A DNA stretch of 64,000 nucleotides from Paenibacillus azoreducens (GCF_021654775.1 NZ_AP025343.1:5051501-5115500); one strand, 5' to 3'. Positions 42,801 to 51,920 are shown, counted from the first letter of the stretch. Numbers and translations: made by a program. The notes: generated by a model from the letters alone, not told the origin.

Positions 42801-42825
42801 AAATCTTATACACCCTAAATATAGG

Positions 42826-42940
42826 AAAAACGTCTATCGACGCACTTTCACAGAAGATCAGACCGCGTTTAGCAGATGTTTTTCTTGCGATTATAGAATT
42901 GCTTAAGCGCAGCAAGAAAACTACAAATTCTATAAACTAC
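42826..42940. repeat. Terminator-bearing repeat (family B) with ATTATAGAAT hairpin
   Basis: AAAAACGTCTATCGACG and then CAGACCGCGTTTAGCAGATG match two copies at 51,766-51,910. Directly after it is the ATTATAGAATTGCTTAAGC hairpin element, also found at 52,049-52,092. Confidence 0.75.
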
Positions 42941-42941
42941 A

Positions 42942-42973
42942 AAAAAAACCGCCAAAAGGCGGTTTTCTAATTT
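42942..42973 (-). terminator. Terminator of the rplS-lepB-rbgA region
   Basis: Minus strand AAAACCGCC-TTTT-GGCGGTTTT followed by a T-run: a perfect short intrinsic terminator 33 bp after rbgA. Confidence 0.9.
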
Positions 42974-43005
42974 AGTATCAAATTTTCCATTTCCGGTTTC
43001 ATGCC

Positions 43006-43881
43006 TCAATATGGAGATTCCATGGAGAACCGGCCCATTTTCCCGGCCCTCAGCTCACGCAGCAGGGTCCGTGAAGCTTTCTCAAGGTCAACCCTGCCTC
43101 CGCTAACCAAACAGCCGCGCTTGCGGCCTATCGCTTCCATGATCGCCACGATTTCATCCGATTCATCCGGATTATGCGGCGTATCCTCTTCGAGTTCAAA
43201 CCGTTCACGGAAAGCGTCCCAATAATAGCTCACCAAATATTTGACCGCGAAAAAGGCAATGTCTTCCGCATTCAGAATCTCTTCCTTAATCGCGCCCGTT
43301 ACAGCCAGCTTATACCCTACGTTCTGGTCTTCAAACTTCGGCCACAAAATCCCCGGGGTATCAAGCAATTCGATTTCGCTGCCTACCTTGATCCACTGCT
43401 GGCCTTTGGTCACGCCCGGGCGGTCGCCCGTTGCAGCGATGCTGCGTCCGGCTAAGCGGTTGATCAGAGTCGATTTGCCGACATTCGGAATACCGACGAT
43501 CAACGCGCGGATCGCCCGCGGCTTCATGCCTTTGGCAATTTGCTTGTCGATTTTTTCTTTCAGAAGCAGCTTCAGTTGACCCGGAATTTCCTTAACTCCC
43601 GTACCAGTGGAAGCGTCAACCGGAAAAGCCGCGTGCCCCTGCTCCTTGAAATAATCCTGCCACTGCCTGGTCACTGCAGGATCCGCAAGATCGGCTTTGT
43701 TCATAATGATCAGCCGCGGCTTGCCCTGCAATATTTCGTCAATCATCGGATTGCGGCTGGACAGCGGAAGACGGGCATCAATCAATTCGATCACCACGTC
43801 AATCAGCTTCAGCTTTTCCTGTATTTGGCGGCGCGCTCTTGTCATATGGCCAGGAAACCATTGAATCGTCACCGTCATCAC
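43006..43881 (-). CDS. rbgA: Ribosome biogenesis GTPase RbgA (YlqF)
   Basis: A 291-residue circularly permuted GTPase: G4 (IMNKADL) comes first, then G1 ([17 protein letters not shown]), then G3 (DTPGILWP). The N-terminal [16 protein letters not shown] is the RbgA hallmark. It matures the 50S ribosomal subunit. AGGTGATGACG lies before the start; either of two neighbouring ATGs may be used. In related genomes rnhB follows directly. Confidence 0.96.
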   Translation of the reverse strand: MMTVTIQWFPGHMTRARRQIQEKLKLIDVVIELIDARLPLSSRNPMIDEILQGKPRLIIMNKADLADPAVTRQWQDYFKEQGHAAFPVDASTGTGVKEIPGQLKLLLKEKIDKQIAKGMKPRAIRALIVGIPNVGKSTLINRLAGRSIAATGDRPGVTKGQQWIKVGSEIELLDTPGILWPKFEDQNVGYKLAVTGAIKEEILNAEDIAFFAVKYLVSYYWDAFRERFELEEDTPHNPDESDEIVAIMEAIGRKRGCLVSGGRVDLEKASRTLLRELRAGKMGRFSMESPY

Positions 43882-43926
43882 CTCGCGTTTTTTTGCCTAC
43901 AACCAGCCAGCTAGTATCGGTGATTG

Positions 43927-44553
43927 TTAATGTTTTATCACTTTCACATCTCCGATAGGCCAAAAAATCAAATCCGCACGTCCGACAATGTCGCTAAGCG
44001 GCACGTATCCGATCATCCGGCTATCCGTGCTGTCCGAACGGTTATCTCCCATGACAAACACATGGCCTTCAGGTACCTTTCCCTCAGGAAACGCGCTGTT
44101 CGGAAAGTCCTTGTCGTTATACAACTGGCCTGCCTTATGACTCTGCTCAATCGCATCCTTGATATAAGGCTCATTGATCGGCTTGCCGTTCACCGTTACC
44201 GTGTCGCCTTCTACCTTCACCGTATCGCCCGCAACGCCGATAACCCGTTTGATGAAGTCCTTTCCTTCCGAAGGAACGTGGAACACGATAACCTCTCCGC
44301 GATGTGGAGACCGGATATCATAAAGAATTTCATTAACGATCAGCCGCTCGCCCGTATGGAAATTCGGCTGCATCGACGGCCCGTCCACAATAAACGGTTT
44401 AAAGAGAAGCCAGCGGATGAGAGCCACCAGAATTAGAGCAATCACAATCGCTTTTAACCATTCCACAACTTCATTTTTCGCTTTTTTGGGTGGTTTGGAA
44501 TCCTTCTCCTCCGGTACCAATTCCACTTCATCATTCTGAATGTCCTTCTGCAT
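43927..44553 (-). CDS. lepB: Type I signal peptidase
   Basis: A 208-residue protein with one membrane segment (about residues 34-50). The catalytic serine is Ser60 in VDGPSMQPN and the general-base lysine is Lys102 in DFIKRVIG. The conserved box VFVMGDNRSDSTDSR is near the C-terminus. It removes signal peptides from secreted proteins at the outer face of the membrane. It lies between rplS and rbgA. Confidence 0.95.
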   Translation of the reverse strand: MQKDIQNDEVELVPEEKDSKPPKKAKNEVVEWLKAIVIALILVALIRWLLFKPFIVDGPSMQPNFHTGERLIVNEILYDIRSPHRGEVIVFHVPSEGKDFIKRVIGVAGDTVKVEGDTVTVNGKPINEPYIKDAIEQSHKAGQLYNDKDFPNSAFPEGKVPEGHVFVMGDNRSDSTDSRMIGYVPLSDIVGRADLIFWPIGDVKVIKH

Positions 44554-44660
44554 ACTTCACCGTCCTCTCCTTGCATCATTTGCCATGCGTCCCGCGCATC
44601 TTTTATTTTCTTTGCCGAAAAGAAAAGCTCCTATACGGAGCCGTAACATTTCTTATCCTA

Positions 44661-44690
44661 AAACGAAAAGGGCTTGAAATCAAGCCCTTT
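44661..44690 (-). terminator. rplS terminator
   Basis: AAAGGGCTTGA-TT-TCAAGCCCTTT on the minus strand followed by TCGTTTTAGG; it lies 16 bp after the rplS stop. Confidence 0.85.
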
Positions 44691-44705
44691 GACGTTGACC
44701 GCTTA

Positions 44706-45050
44706 TTAACGGCGAATTTCTTTAATTCTTGCTGCTTTACCGCGAAGTTCACGAAGATAATAAAGCTTCGCACGACGCACTTTACCACGGCGAGCCACTT
44801 CGATTTTCTCAATTTTTGGCGAGTTGATTGGGAAAGTTCTTTCCACACCAACACCGTAAGAAATTTTACGAACCGTAAAAGTCTCACTGATTCCGCCACC
44901 GCGACGTTTAATAACAACACCCTCGAACAACTGGATACGTTCGCGAGATCCCTCGATAACCTTAACGTGCACTTTCAAAGTGTCGCCAGGACGGAAACTT
45001 GGGATATCTTTACGAAGCTGTTCTTGAGTGATCGCTTGTAGGATATTCAT
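44706..45050 (-). CDS. rplS: 50S ribosomal protein L19
   Basis: A 114-residue L19 of standard length. It contains [60 protein letters not shown] and the end [10 protein letters not shown]. It is a structural protein at the interface of the ribosomal subunits. AGGAGGGAGT precedes the ATG. Separate promoter and terminator suggest a monocistronic message here, although in relatives it follows trmD. Confidence 0.98.
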   Translation of the reverse strand: MNILQAITQEQLRKDIPSFRPGDTLKVHVKVIEGSRERIQLFEGVVIKRRGGGISETFTVRKISYGVGVERTFPINSPKIEKIEVARRGKVRRAKLYYLRELRGKAARIKEIRR

Positions 45051-45154
45051 CTAGGACTCCCTCCTTCCGTACAGGTGTTCATGCCTCTTCCGGAAAACCA
45101 TCTGCTTTCCTTCATCATCCGCAGCGGACCACCGTATTCCACACAACAGACTTA

Positions 45155-45184
45155 ATTTTAGCATATATACTTGCCGCTTTGCAA
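45155..45184 (-). promoter_or_regulatory. rplS promoter
   Basis: TTGCAA (45179-45184), 18 bp, TAAAAT (45155-45160) on the minus strand. The leader is about 100 bases and rich in short inverted repeats; an autoregulatory leader is possible but not shown. Confidence 0.7.
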
Positions 45185-45256
45185 CATCAATTTATTAGAT
45201 ATTGTATATGCGATAGACAAGCGCTACAAAGCTGCTCGGGCCGCCCTAAGTATCCC

Positions 45257-45439
45257 TAACGAAACTACAGAGCGCTATTGCCTCAAAAACAAGAGCAAAT
45301 GAAATCTAACGAAACTATAGATCGTTATTTGGGATCAAATCAGGCTTGCAGGCACTTTTTAGCTTAATACCGGTACCCTGTTTCGTTAAAATTTCAAAAA
45401 GCCTTTTTTGCTGCAAATAGCGATGTCACGTTTCGTTAG
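45257..45439. repeat. TAACGAAAC repeat cluster (family C)
   Basis: Two forward copies (45257-45280, 45307-45331; TAACGAAACTAYAGAKCG...TATT) and two reverse copies (partial at 45380-45388; full at 45413-45439, GCAAATAGCGATGTCACG then TTTCGTTAG). It fills most of the gap between the rplS promoter and the MFS promoter. I believe this motif is widespread between genes in Paenibacillus genomes. Confidence 0.7.
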
Positions 45440-45456
45440 AGATGAACCAGCCCATC

Positions 45457-45545
45457 GTCAAAAAAATTTTAACGTTTTCCCAAAAACCTATTGCAATGAT
45501 GATGAATATGGATAAAATAAGTTTATCGTTAAAATATTTTTAACG
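45457..45545 (+). promoter_or_regulatory. MFS promoter flanked by two matching palindromes
   Basis: Promoter: TTGCAA (45491-45496), 16 bp, TAAAAT (45513-45518). Palindrome one, CGTCAAAA-AAA-TTTTAACG (45457-45475), lies upstream; palindrome two, CGTTAAAA-TAT-TTTTAACG (45527-45545), lies downstream of the -10. They are 70 bp apart. The HTH protein encoded after the transporter is the likely binder. Confidence 0.7.
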
Positions 45546-45576
45546 TAAATAAAAGTTGAATGGAGTTGCGCAAAAC

Positions 45577-46863
45577 ATGAGCGAAACGGTTATGGTTCAA
45601 GCCCAGCCGCAGCGGCGGCAGGGAATCCGGGCTTTAAGCGCGTATAAGTCTTATCTGCTTTTGATGATTGCAAAAATGGTATCTCACTTCGGGGATTCTA
45701 TCGATTCCATCGCCTACAGCTGGATGGTTTACATGATAACAGGCTCCGAAATCCTTATGGGCACTCTATTTGCTTTCAATTTTATCCCGGGTATTGCTTT
45801 CAGCTTATTTACGGGTGTTTTGGTTGACCGATGGCCCAAGAAAAAAATCCTCATCATTGCAGCTTCCGGCCGCGGCGTCATCGTGACCTTAACCGCGCTG
45901 CTCTATTTGACGAACCATTTGCAGCCATGGCATTTGTTCATTTTTACGTTTATCAACTCGACCTTTCAATGCTTTTCCAATCCGGCTGAAATGTCGATCG
46001 TGCCCCGTTTACTGCCCAAGGAACTGCTGCTGACCGGAAACTCCATCACCGCATCCGCTACACGGACTGCAGAGCTAGGCGGCTTGGCCGTCGCGGGAGG
46101 GTTAATCGCTCTCGTCGGCATTTCGGGTTCGATGTTGATTAATGCGGCGACCTTTTTTATCGCAGCCATCCTATTCCTTGGGATCCGCTTTAACCAGGCT
46201 GTGAAATCTGCCGTTTCGCCAAACGGCGAATCCCCGCCGAAAGCAGCAGCTTCTTATTGGAAAGAGTTTTTGAGCGGCTTTCATTATGTGAGAAAACAAT
46301 CGATGCTTGTGGTTACCATCTCGGCTGGGGCTTTCGTCAATTTATGCCTTACGCCGTGGAACGTGCTTCAGCCCGTTTATGTCAAGGAGATCTTGCATTC
46401 CGGTCCGTTCGGACTCAGCTTGCTTGGAATCAGTCTCGTCACCGGCATGGTTCTGAGCGGTATCTATATCAGCCAAAAAGGATCCGCCTTCAAAAAAAGC
46501 ACCCTGATCGTATTCGGCTATCTTTTGCTGGGGGTCACCTACAGCTTGTTATATATGCCGGCATTCATCGGCTTTTATCCGCTTTATGCGGCGGCTATCT
46601 GTTGCTTCGGCATGGGGTTTGCAATTTCATTCATCAATACTCCGGTCTCGACCTTTATGATGGAAACGACGCCGCATGATATGCTCGGCCGCATTGGGGC
46701 CTTGTCCAGCATGATCGGCACCTGCACCATACCGCTTGGCGGCTTGATTGCCGGTTATGCTGGCAGCGTCCTGGATGCGAATCACGTATTCCTGATTTTC
46801 GGCATTTTAATGATGATCCCCGGTTTGCTGCTCCTGACCCAAAAAAAATTCATGAGTGTATAA
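45577..46863 (+). CDS. MFS transporter (drug/macrolide efflux type)
   Basis: Starting at ATG 45577, 428 residues with about 12 membrane segments. SHFGDSIDSIAYSWMVYMIT and LVDRWPKKKILIIA (MFS loop 2-3 motif) place it in the MefA/YfiS-like exporter group. A TTG eight codons upstream is an alternative start. Two palindromic sites flank its promoter and an HTH regulator follows, so inducible efflux is the likely use. The substrate is unknown. Confidence 0.88.
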   Translation: MSETVMVQAQPQRRQGIRALSAYKSYLLLMIAKMVSHFGDSIDSIAYSWMVYMITGSEILMGTLFAFNFIPGIAFSLFTGVLVDRWPKKKILIIAASGRGVIVTLTALLYLTNHLQPWHLFIFTFINSTFQCFSNPAEMSIVPRLLPKELLLTGNSITASATRTAELGGLAVAGGLIALVGISGSMLINAATFFIAAILFLGIRFNQAVKSAVSPNGESPPKAAASYWKEFLSGFHYVRKQSMLVVTISAGAFVNLCLTPWNVLQPVYVKEILHSGPFGLSLLGISLVTGMVLSGIYISQKGSAFKKSTLIVFGYLLLGVTYSLLYMPAFIGFYPLYAAAICCFGMGFAISFINTPVSTFMMETTPHDMLGRIGALSSMIGTCTIPLGGLIAGYAGSVLDANHVFLIFGILMMIPGLLLLTQKKFMSV

Positions 46864-46887
46864 TTCGTGTCCAAAACAAACATTCTT

Positions 46888-46916
46888 TTGTGCTTTATCC
46901 CTTCGGGCTATATAAT
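46888..46916 (+). promoter_or_regulatory. Promoter of the HTH regulator gene
   Basis: TTGTGC (46888-46893), 17 bp, TATAAT (46911-46916). It would allow expression of the regulator independent of the transporter promoter. Confidence 0.6.
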
Positions 46917-46985
46917 AAAATTTAGGAATTAGGATTTTTCGAAAGTCCTTTGATTGTAAAAGCAGGAATATGAGGAGCGTTTGTA

Positions 46986-47537
46986 TTGGAGACAAAGGAA
47001 CTGAGCACAATTGAGGAAATACGGATATATTCTGATCCTTACCGGATGAAGATATTAAGCCATTTTCAGCGTATGGACCACCCGGCAACGATTAAGGAAA
47101 TTGCCGACGAAATGGGCGAGGTTCCGGCAAAAGTGTATTATCATGCCAAAAAGCTTGAAAGCATAGGGCTTATTAATTTGGTAAGCACAAAGGAAATCAA
47201 CGGCATAAACGCCAAGTATTATGAGCCTTTCAAAGGGGCAGTCCGGATCAAACGCGATGATGGTGCGGACGAAACCGCAAAAAAGATATTCATTTCCGAA
47301 ACCCAAAAACTGCTTTCGGACCTGTATGAGGAAAACAAAAAAAAGTTTCTAAAATCCCAAACCATGGAAAAACCTTACGGTAACCTGAGCAACTCCGAGG
47401 TATATCTTACCGAAGAGGAAGCCAAGGAATTTTTCGAAAAAATCAATCGATTTGTGGAAGAGCATCATGAACGCCAAAAACCCGGTCAAGTCAAATACGA
47501 TATTTTTATTACGATTGCCAAATCGCTCGAAAATTAG
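46986..47537 (+). CDS. ArsR-like winged-helix transcription regulator
   Basis: A 183-residue protein with a TTG start behind GAGGAGCG. The N-terminal winged helix reads IYSDPYRMKILSHFQRM, then ATIKEIADEMGEVPAKVYYH and LESIGLINLV, as in ArsR-like HTH proteins. A helical C-terminal part has no metal-site cysteines. It follows the MFS gene on the same strand and probably controls it through the palindromes at 45,457 and 45,527. Confidence 0.85.
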   Translation: METKELSTIEEIRIYSDPYRMKILSHFQRMDHPATIKEIADEMGEVPAKVYYHAKKLESIGLINLVSTKEINGINAKYYEPFKGAVRIKRDDGADETAKKIFISETQKLLSDLYEENKKKFLKSQTMEKPYGNLSNSEVYLTEEEAKEFFEKINRFVEEHHERQKPGQVKYDIFITIAKSLEN

Positions 47538-47550
47538 ACCAAACTTTAAA

Positions 47551-47583
47551 AGACCCCCTAGCTTTTGCTAGGGGGTCTTTTGG
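47551..47583 (+). terminator. Terminator of the MFS-regulator unit
   Basis: AAAGACCCCCTAGC-TTTT-GCTAGGGGGTCTTTT, a perfect stem with a terminal T-run, starting 13 bp after the stop. Confidence 0.95.
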
Positions 47584-47593
47584 GTACGCAGGC

Positions 47594-47755
47594 TCATTTC
47601 GAGCTTGCTTCTGCGGCGGATTGTTCATCTTCCTTGGCCACATAAATGGAATATTCCATTTTTCTCGTTTGCAGCATGTTCTGTTTTGATCCCCAGTTCA
47701 CGATTCGTGAACGGTGGGGAATTCCGTTTGCGATCAGCCTGTTTTTGACTTTCAA
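47594..47755 (-). CDS. Small protein, possibly an N-terminally truncated remnant
   Basis: On the minus strand, directly after the GNAT stop, a 53-codon frame starts at TTG 47755 behind AGGAAG. It reads KVKNRLIANGIPHRSRIVNW and then a MEYSIYVAKEDEQSAAEA end. This has the look of the small Firmicutes family of about 70 residues that pairs a helix (VKN.L..NGIP) with YVKKED-type beta strands. The usual N-terminal strand is missing, so it may be a truncated gene, or it may use another start. Confidence 0.4.
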   Translation of the reverse strand: MKVKNRLIANGIPHRSRIVNWGSKQNMLQTRKMEYSIYVAKEDEQSAAEASSK

Positions 47756-47771
47756 ATAATCTTCCTGAACT

Positions 47772-48728
47772 TTATTTTAGCATTTTTTTGGCGAGATCAT
47801 ATCCCTTCCAGACGGTAAAACCAAGTTTGGCGTAAAAATCAACCAATTCGGTCCAGTCGATGACCATATTTTTGACGCCGCGGCTTGCCAATTCCGCCAC
47901 TCCATCTTTGACGATGGCCAGCCCGTAACCTTTGCCGCGAAAACGGTCGTCAACGCCAAGCGGGCCGATGCCGCCGAGCGGACCGTCAAACAGCGGAGCC
48001 CAATAAGTGTTCTGGGCGATCAACGGAGATTGTCCGTCATTGACTCGGCAAAATCCGATCATCTCATCACCGTTAAACAAGCCGACGAATTCCCGGCCTT
48101 TCCCTCCGCGCTCCCAGTAGCATTGTGCTTCATAATACCAGCGGCCCGGGAAGCAGCGCTTGAAGAAACGCAGCATTTCGTCCTGGTCCTGTTCCTCCAG
48201 CAAACGGGCGTATGCGCCATCAGCATATGTCTGCGGTCCTTCGCTCTCCGGAGCTTGGTTAACAAGATCAAATACTTCATATAATACCTCGTACCCCCTA
48301 TGCTCCAGCCATGCCCTTGCCTCCGGCAATGCCTTGGGGATGCCCGGGATGTAGTGCCAAGGATCCCTGCCGATGTATGCCAAACCGGCTCCCGCATCGC
48401 GAAGGGCATTTTCCGCTTGCTCAAGCAGTTGGCTTCCAATCCCTTGCCCTCTCGCATCGCTTCGAACGAGGATGGCCTGAATCCAGCCTCCGCCGTCGCC
48501 CAAACGCATTCCGCGCCGCGCCTCCTGCCATGTTTTCGCGATCACGAATCCGAGCAGTTTACCGTCTTCATCCACTGCCAATTTAGATCCTTCCAAGTAA
48601 ACGTTCTCATCTTGAAACGTATTTTGCCGCATCAGCTGTTCGCGCATCGGAAACAGTTCGCCGATTTCCCGGTTCCAAAGCTCGCACATCTGCGGGAGCC
48701 AAACCTCATTTAAAGGAATAATGTTCAT
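47772..48728 (-). CDS. GNAT-family N-acetyltransferase with two GNAT domains
   Basis: A 318-residue protein. The first GNAT domain has the acetyl-CoA loop VRSDARGQGIGSQLLEQAE near residue 90. A second, with VDDRFRGKGYGLAIVKDGV, lies near residue 260. Double-GNAT proteins include mycothiol-synthase-like and antibiotic-acetylating enzymes; the substrate here is unknown. Single gene on the minus strand. Confidence 0.85.
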   Translation of the reverse strand: MNIIPLNEVWLPQMCELWNREIGELFPMREQLMRQNTFQDENVYLEGSKLAVDEDGKLLGFVIAKTWQEARRGMRLGDGGGWIQAILVRSDARGQGIGSQLLEQAENALRDAGAGLAYIGRDPWHYIPGIPKALPEARAWLEHRGYEVLYEVFDLVNQAPESEGPQTYADGAYARLLEEQDQDEMLRFFKRCFPGRWYYEAQCYWERGGKGREFVGLFNGDEMIGFCRVNDGQSPLIAQNTYWAPLFDGPLGGIGPLGVDDRFRGKGYGLAIVKDGVAELASRGVKNMVIDWTELVDFYAKLGFTVWKGYDLAKKMLK

Positions 48729-48903
48729 CTTAATGTCCCCCTTTGAAGTTAGAATAAATATTTCAAAAAATATAACATGACTTAAAATTTTATTTCATAT
48801 ATGGAATTATATTTGAAATTTCCTTTTCCTTCAACCTCTTTACGAAGAATAAAACGAAGGAAGGTACAAAGATGACCGTAACCCCGAAAGTTAATCTTAA
48901 ACA

Positions 48904-48948
48904 AAAAACGCCGGTTAGCAAAGGTTCGCTTTGTTAACCGGCATTTTT
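48904..48948 (-). terminator. Bidirectional terminator between GNAT and dipeptidase genes
   Basis: GCCGGTTAACAAAG-CGAAC-CTTTGCTAACCGGC on the minus strand with T-runs on both sides. It terminates the dipeptidase transcript. Confidence 0.85.
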
Positions 48949-48960
48949 AGTACAGTCATA

Positions 48961-50316
48961 TTATACTTTTTTCAAGAAATCCACGATCGTAAGCAGCCCT
49001 TTATCGAAGTTCTCCAGGTTGAAGTGCTCGTTTGGCGCATGCAGATTTTCATCCGGCAGGCCAAAGCCCATGCAGACGACAGGCGCTTCGAGTACGCGCG
49101 AAAACGTCTCTACGATCGGAATGGAGCCCCCGTCGCGGGTAAATACTGGACGAGTGCCATATACATGCTCGTAAGCATCGGCAGCCTTCTGCAGCACAGG
49201 CGTGGATGGGTCGATCGTAAACGGATTGCCTTTCTCCATTTGTACGACAGTCACCTTCGCGCCTGTCGGCACATGGCTGTTAATATGCTTTTCGATTTTG
49301 TCGAGAACGTCCTGCGGATCCTGATGGCCAACCAGGCGGCATGTAATTTTCGCGTGTGCTTCCTTCGGAATGACGGTTTTGCTGCCTTCCCCTTGGAATC
49401 CGCCATAAACCCCGTTCAGCTCCAAGGTTGGACGCGCCCCTGTTCTTTCTGCGAACGTAAATCCTTCTTCACCGAACAGTTCGTCCAGACCTAAATCCTG
49501 CTTCAGCTTGTTTTCATCCACAGACTGCTTTTTGAATTCTTCATGGTCCTCCGGCGTCAGCTCAAGCACGCCTTTATAGAAGCCTTCAACGCTAACCCGC
49601 CCGTTTTTGTCATGCAAGGAATCCAGCAGGCTGACCATCGCATGCAGAGCGTTTGGCACGCCGCCGCCATAAGATCCTGAGTGCAGGTCGGTGTTGGCTG
49701 TGTGCAGAGCCACTTCCAGTGAGCAGAGACCGCGGAGTCCCACGCAAATGGCCGGTCTGCCTTTTTCAAGCAGCGAAGTATCGGAGATAAGTACGACATC
49801 CGCTTTCAACATGTCCTGATGTTCTTCAAGGAAGATCGGCAAATTCGGGCTTGATACTTCCTCTTCCCCTTCCACGCAGAACTTGATATTGACAGGGAGT
49901 TCTTTTTCCTGCGAAAGAATGGCTTCCACGGCTTTAATATGTAGGAACAACTGGCCTTTGTCATCGGTCGCGCCTCTGGCAAACAATTTGCCATCGCGGA
50001 TATCCGGCTCAAAAGGAGGGGTTTGCCATAGATGGAGCGGATCGACCGGCTGCACGTCATAATGGCCGTATACAAGAACCGTCGGCTTGCCTTCGGCATG
50101 CAAATAGTCGGCATAAACGATCGGATGGCCTTTCGTTTCGTGAATTTTGACGTTTTCCAGCCCGGCCCGCGTCATCGTATCGGCAAGCCACTGCGCAGCC
50201 TTTTTGACATCGGATTTATGTTCGGATAATGCCGAGACGCTGGGAATGGACAACCATTCCTTCAGCTCATTCAAATGCTTGTCTCTATTGCCCTGGAAAT
50301 AATCTTTATAATCCAT
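48961..50316 (-). CDS. M20-family dipeptidase
   Basis: A 451-residue M20/M28-type metallopeptidase of the CNDP group. Zinc-binding motifs are VLVYGHYDVQPVDPLHLW, ARGATDDKGQLF and FCVEGEEEVSSPNL, and a late His in APNEHFNLENF. It is cytosolic and would cleave dipeptides or N-acyl amino acids. AAAGGAGGATTCC precedes the ATG. It lies downstream of trmD, in the place where rplS normally lies. Confidence 0.92.
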   Translation of the reverse strand: MDYKDYFQGNRDKHLNELKEWLSIPSVSALSEHKSDVKKAAQWLADTMTRAGLENVKIHETKGHPIVYADYLHAEGKPTVLVYGHYDVQPVDPLHLWQTPPFEPDIRDGKLFARGATDDKGQLFLHIKAVEAILSQEKELPVNIKFCVEGEEEVSSPNLPIFLEEHQDMLKADVVLISDTSLLEKGRPAICVGLRGLCSLEVALHTANTDLHSGSYGGGVPNALHAMVSLLDSLHDKNGRVSVEGFYKGVLELTPEDHEEFKKQSVDENKLKQDLGLDELFGEEGFTFAERTGARPTLELNGVYGGFQGEGSKTVIPKEAHAKITCRLVGHQDPQDVLDKIEKHINSHVPTGAKVTVVQMEKGNPFTIDPSTPVLQKAADAYEHVYGTRPVFTRDGGSIPIVETFSRVLEAPVVCMGFGLPDENLHAPNEHFNLENFDKGLLTIVDFLKKV

Positions 50317-50344
50317 TGGAATCCTCCTTTAAAAATGAAAATGA

Positions 50345-50379
50345 AGCAGGAAAATCGCCTTAATCGCCGTTTTCCTGCT
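50345..50379 (-). terminator. Possible terminator overlapping the end of trmD
   Basis: AGCAGGAAAA and TTTTCCTGCT arms on the minus strand, followed by TCATTTTCATTTTT. The 5' arm lies inside the last codons of trmD. Confidence 0.5.
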
Positions 50380-51112
50380 GTTCCTGCCGCAGACGTTTAA
50401 TCATCTTGCGGTCTTGGTCGGTAAGTTCCACCTGCTCTAGCAAGTCGGGCCGGCGCTCCAGCGTGCGCTTCAAAGCCTGTTCCCGGCGCCACAGCTCAAT
50501 ATTGGCATGATGCCCGCTGAGCAAAATATCAGGCACCTTCCAGCCCCGAAACTCGGCGGGTCGGGTATAATGCGGATATTCAAGCAGTCCGGTGCTGAAC
50601 GAATCCGTAACGGCCGAGGTTTCATTTCCCAGCACGCCAGGCAGCAGCCGCACGACCGAATCGATCGCCACCATCGCCGGAAGTTCCCCGCCCGTGAGAA
50701 CATAATCGCCGATCGACAGCTCGTCTGTCACCAGATGCTCACGAATCCGTTCGTCATACCCCTCATAATGTCCGCAGATGAAGATCAGATGCTCTTCAGC
50801 CGCAAGCTCTTCCGCTTTTTGCTGCGTGAAGGTTTCTCCCTGCGGGCACATTAAAATGACTCTTGGTGCTGCCGAAGTCTGGGACAGCAGATCCTCTACG
50901 GCCGAAAAAATAGGCTCCGGCTTCAGGACCATCCCTCCCCCGCCGCCGTACGGTGTGTCATCCACCGTGCCGTGCTTGCTGCTTGAATACTCTCGGAAAT
51001 TGACCGCGTTCAGGTTTACGATTCCTTTTTCCTGCGCTTTGCCAAGGATGCTGGAGTGGAACACGCCGTCCATCATCTCCGGGAACAATGTTAGTACATC
51101 TACCCTCATCAT
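50360..51112 (-). CDS. trmD: tRNA (guanine37-N1)-methyltransferase
   Basis: A 250-residue TrmD, a trefoil-knot SAM enzyme that methylates G37 in tRNAs. It shows [46 protein letters not shown] and the knot [15 protein letters not shown]. The ATG starts one base after the rimM stop, so the two are coupled. Confidence 0.97.
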   Translation of the reverse strand: MMRVDVLTLFPEMMDGVFHSSILGKAQEKGIVNLNAVNFREYSSSKHGTVDDTPYGGGGGMVLKPEPIFSAVEDLLSQTSAAPRVILMCPQGETFTQQKAEELAAEEHLIFICGHYEGYDERIREHLVTDELSIGDYVLTGGELPAMVAIDSVVRLLPGVLGNETSAVTDSFSTGLLEYPHYTRPAEFRGWKVPDILLSGHHANIELWRREQALKRTLERRPDLLEQVELTDQDRKMIKRLRQEQQENGD

Positions 51113-51113
51113 C

Positions 51114-51632
51114 CTACAGCAGTCCTTCCATCACATGCACAAGCACCTTGCGGTCCTGCACATTTACATCAAGCACGACATCATCGATGTAGGGAATCAG
51201 GATGCTTTTTCCGCCCTTTGGCTGCACCACCCATACGTCATTAGCCCCAGGCGTAAGAATATCGGTAATGACTCCAAGCTCCTGGCCTTCATCCGTTACG
51301 ACCTGGCATCCGATAATCTGATGGAAATAATATTCGTCTTCCGGCAGCTCCACCAAATCCTCCTGGGTGACCTTGAGCATACTGCCTTTATACTTTTCCA
51401 CATCATTTATATTATCGTACTCCTTCAGCTTCACAATGTACATATTCTTATGAAATCTGGAAGACTGTACGGTGACGGGCAGCGGAGCTTTTCCGTCTTC
51501 AGGTACGATCAGCAGTTCGCTGCCTTTGGCGAAGCGGACTTCGGGAAAATCAGTATGCGGCAGTACCTTGATCTCTCCCCTGATCCCGTGTGTATTTACA
51601 ATTTTGCCTACATTCAACATGGTTTGCGGCAT
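51114..51632 (-). CDS. rimM: 16S rRNA processing protein RimM
   Basis: A 172-residue RimM with the N-terminal [20 protein letters not shown] and a PRC-barrel end ([17 protein letters not shown], then VLLIPYID-like strand [13 protein letters not shown]). It aids maturation of the 30S subunit. It precedes trmD as usual. Confidence 0.96.
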   Translation of the reverse strand: MPQTMLNVGKIVNTHGIRGEIKVLPHTDFPEVRFAKGSELLIVPEDGKAPLPVTVQSSRFHKNMYIVKLKEYDNINDVEKYKGSMLKVTQEDLVELPEDEYYFHQIIGCQVVTDEGQELGVITDILTPGANDVWVVQPKGGKSILIPYIDDVVLDVNVQDRKVLVHVMEGLL

Positions 51633-51765
51633 AACTTCCTCCTACCGTTTGATGCTGGATCCGGCCCTACCGGAGCCGGAACGGAAAACGTTCCGTCTTG
51701 CGGTCCGTTTCCCGCAAAATACAGAAGACCGGAGACTTTACATCCCCTTATTAATATAAAACAAA

Positions 51766-51910
51766 AACGTCGATCGATGTACCTTCTAAGAAGACAGGCC
51801 GCGTTTAATGGTTGTTCTTCTTGCGAACTTTATAATTCTATACTTACAAAAAAAACGTCTATCGACGTACTTTCTAAGAAGACAGACCGCATTTAGCGGA
51901 TGTTTTTCTT
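51766..51910. repeat. Two tandem family B repeats with terminator hairpins
   Basis: Copies at about 51,766-51,826 and 51,849-51,910. On the minus strand each has CCGC-TAAAT-GCGG and then, in the second, ACGTC-GATA-GACGT followed by eight T, an intrinsic terminator. A third copy is at 42,826. Together with the family A copy they fill the 512-bp gap between khpA and rimM, which holds no gene. Confidence 0.75.
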
Positions 51911-51920
51911 AATAAGTTTT

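Noticed and set aside
44603..44920. Minus frame overlapping rplS
   Set aside because: It is a shadow of rplS in another frame and passes through the rplS terminator.
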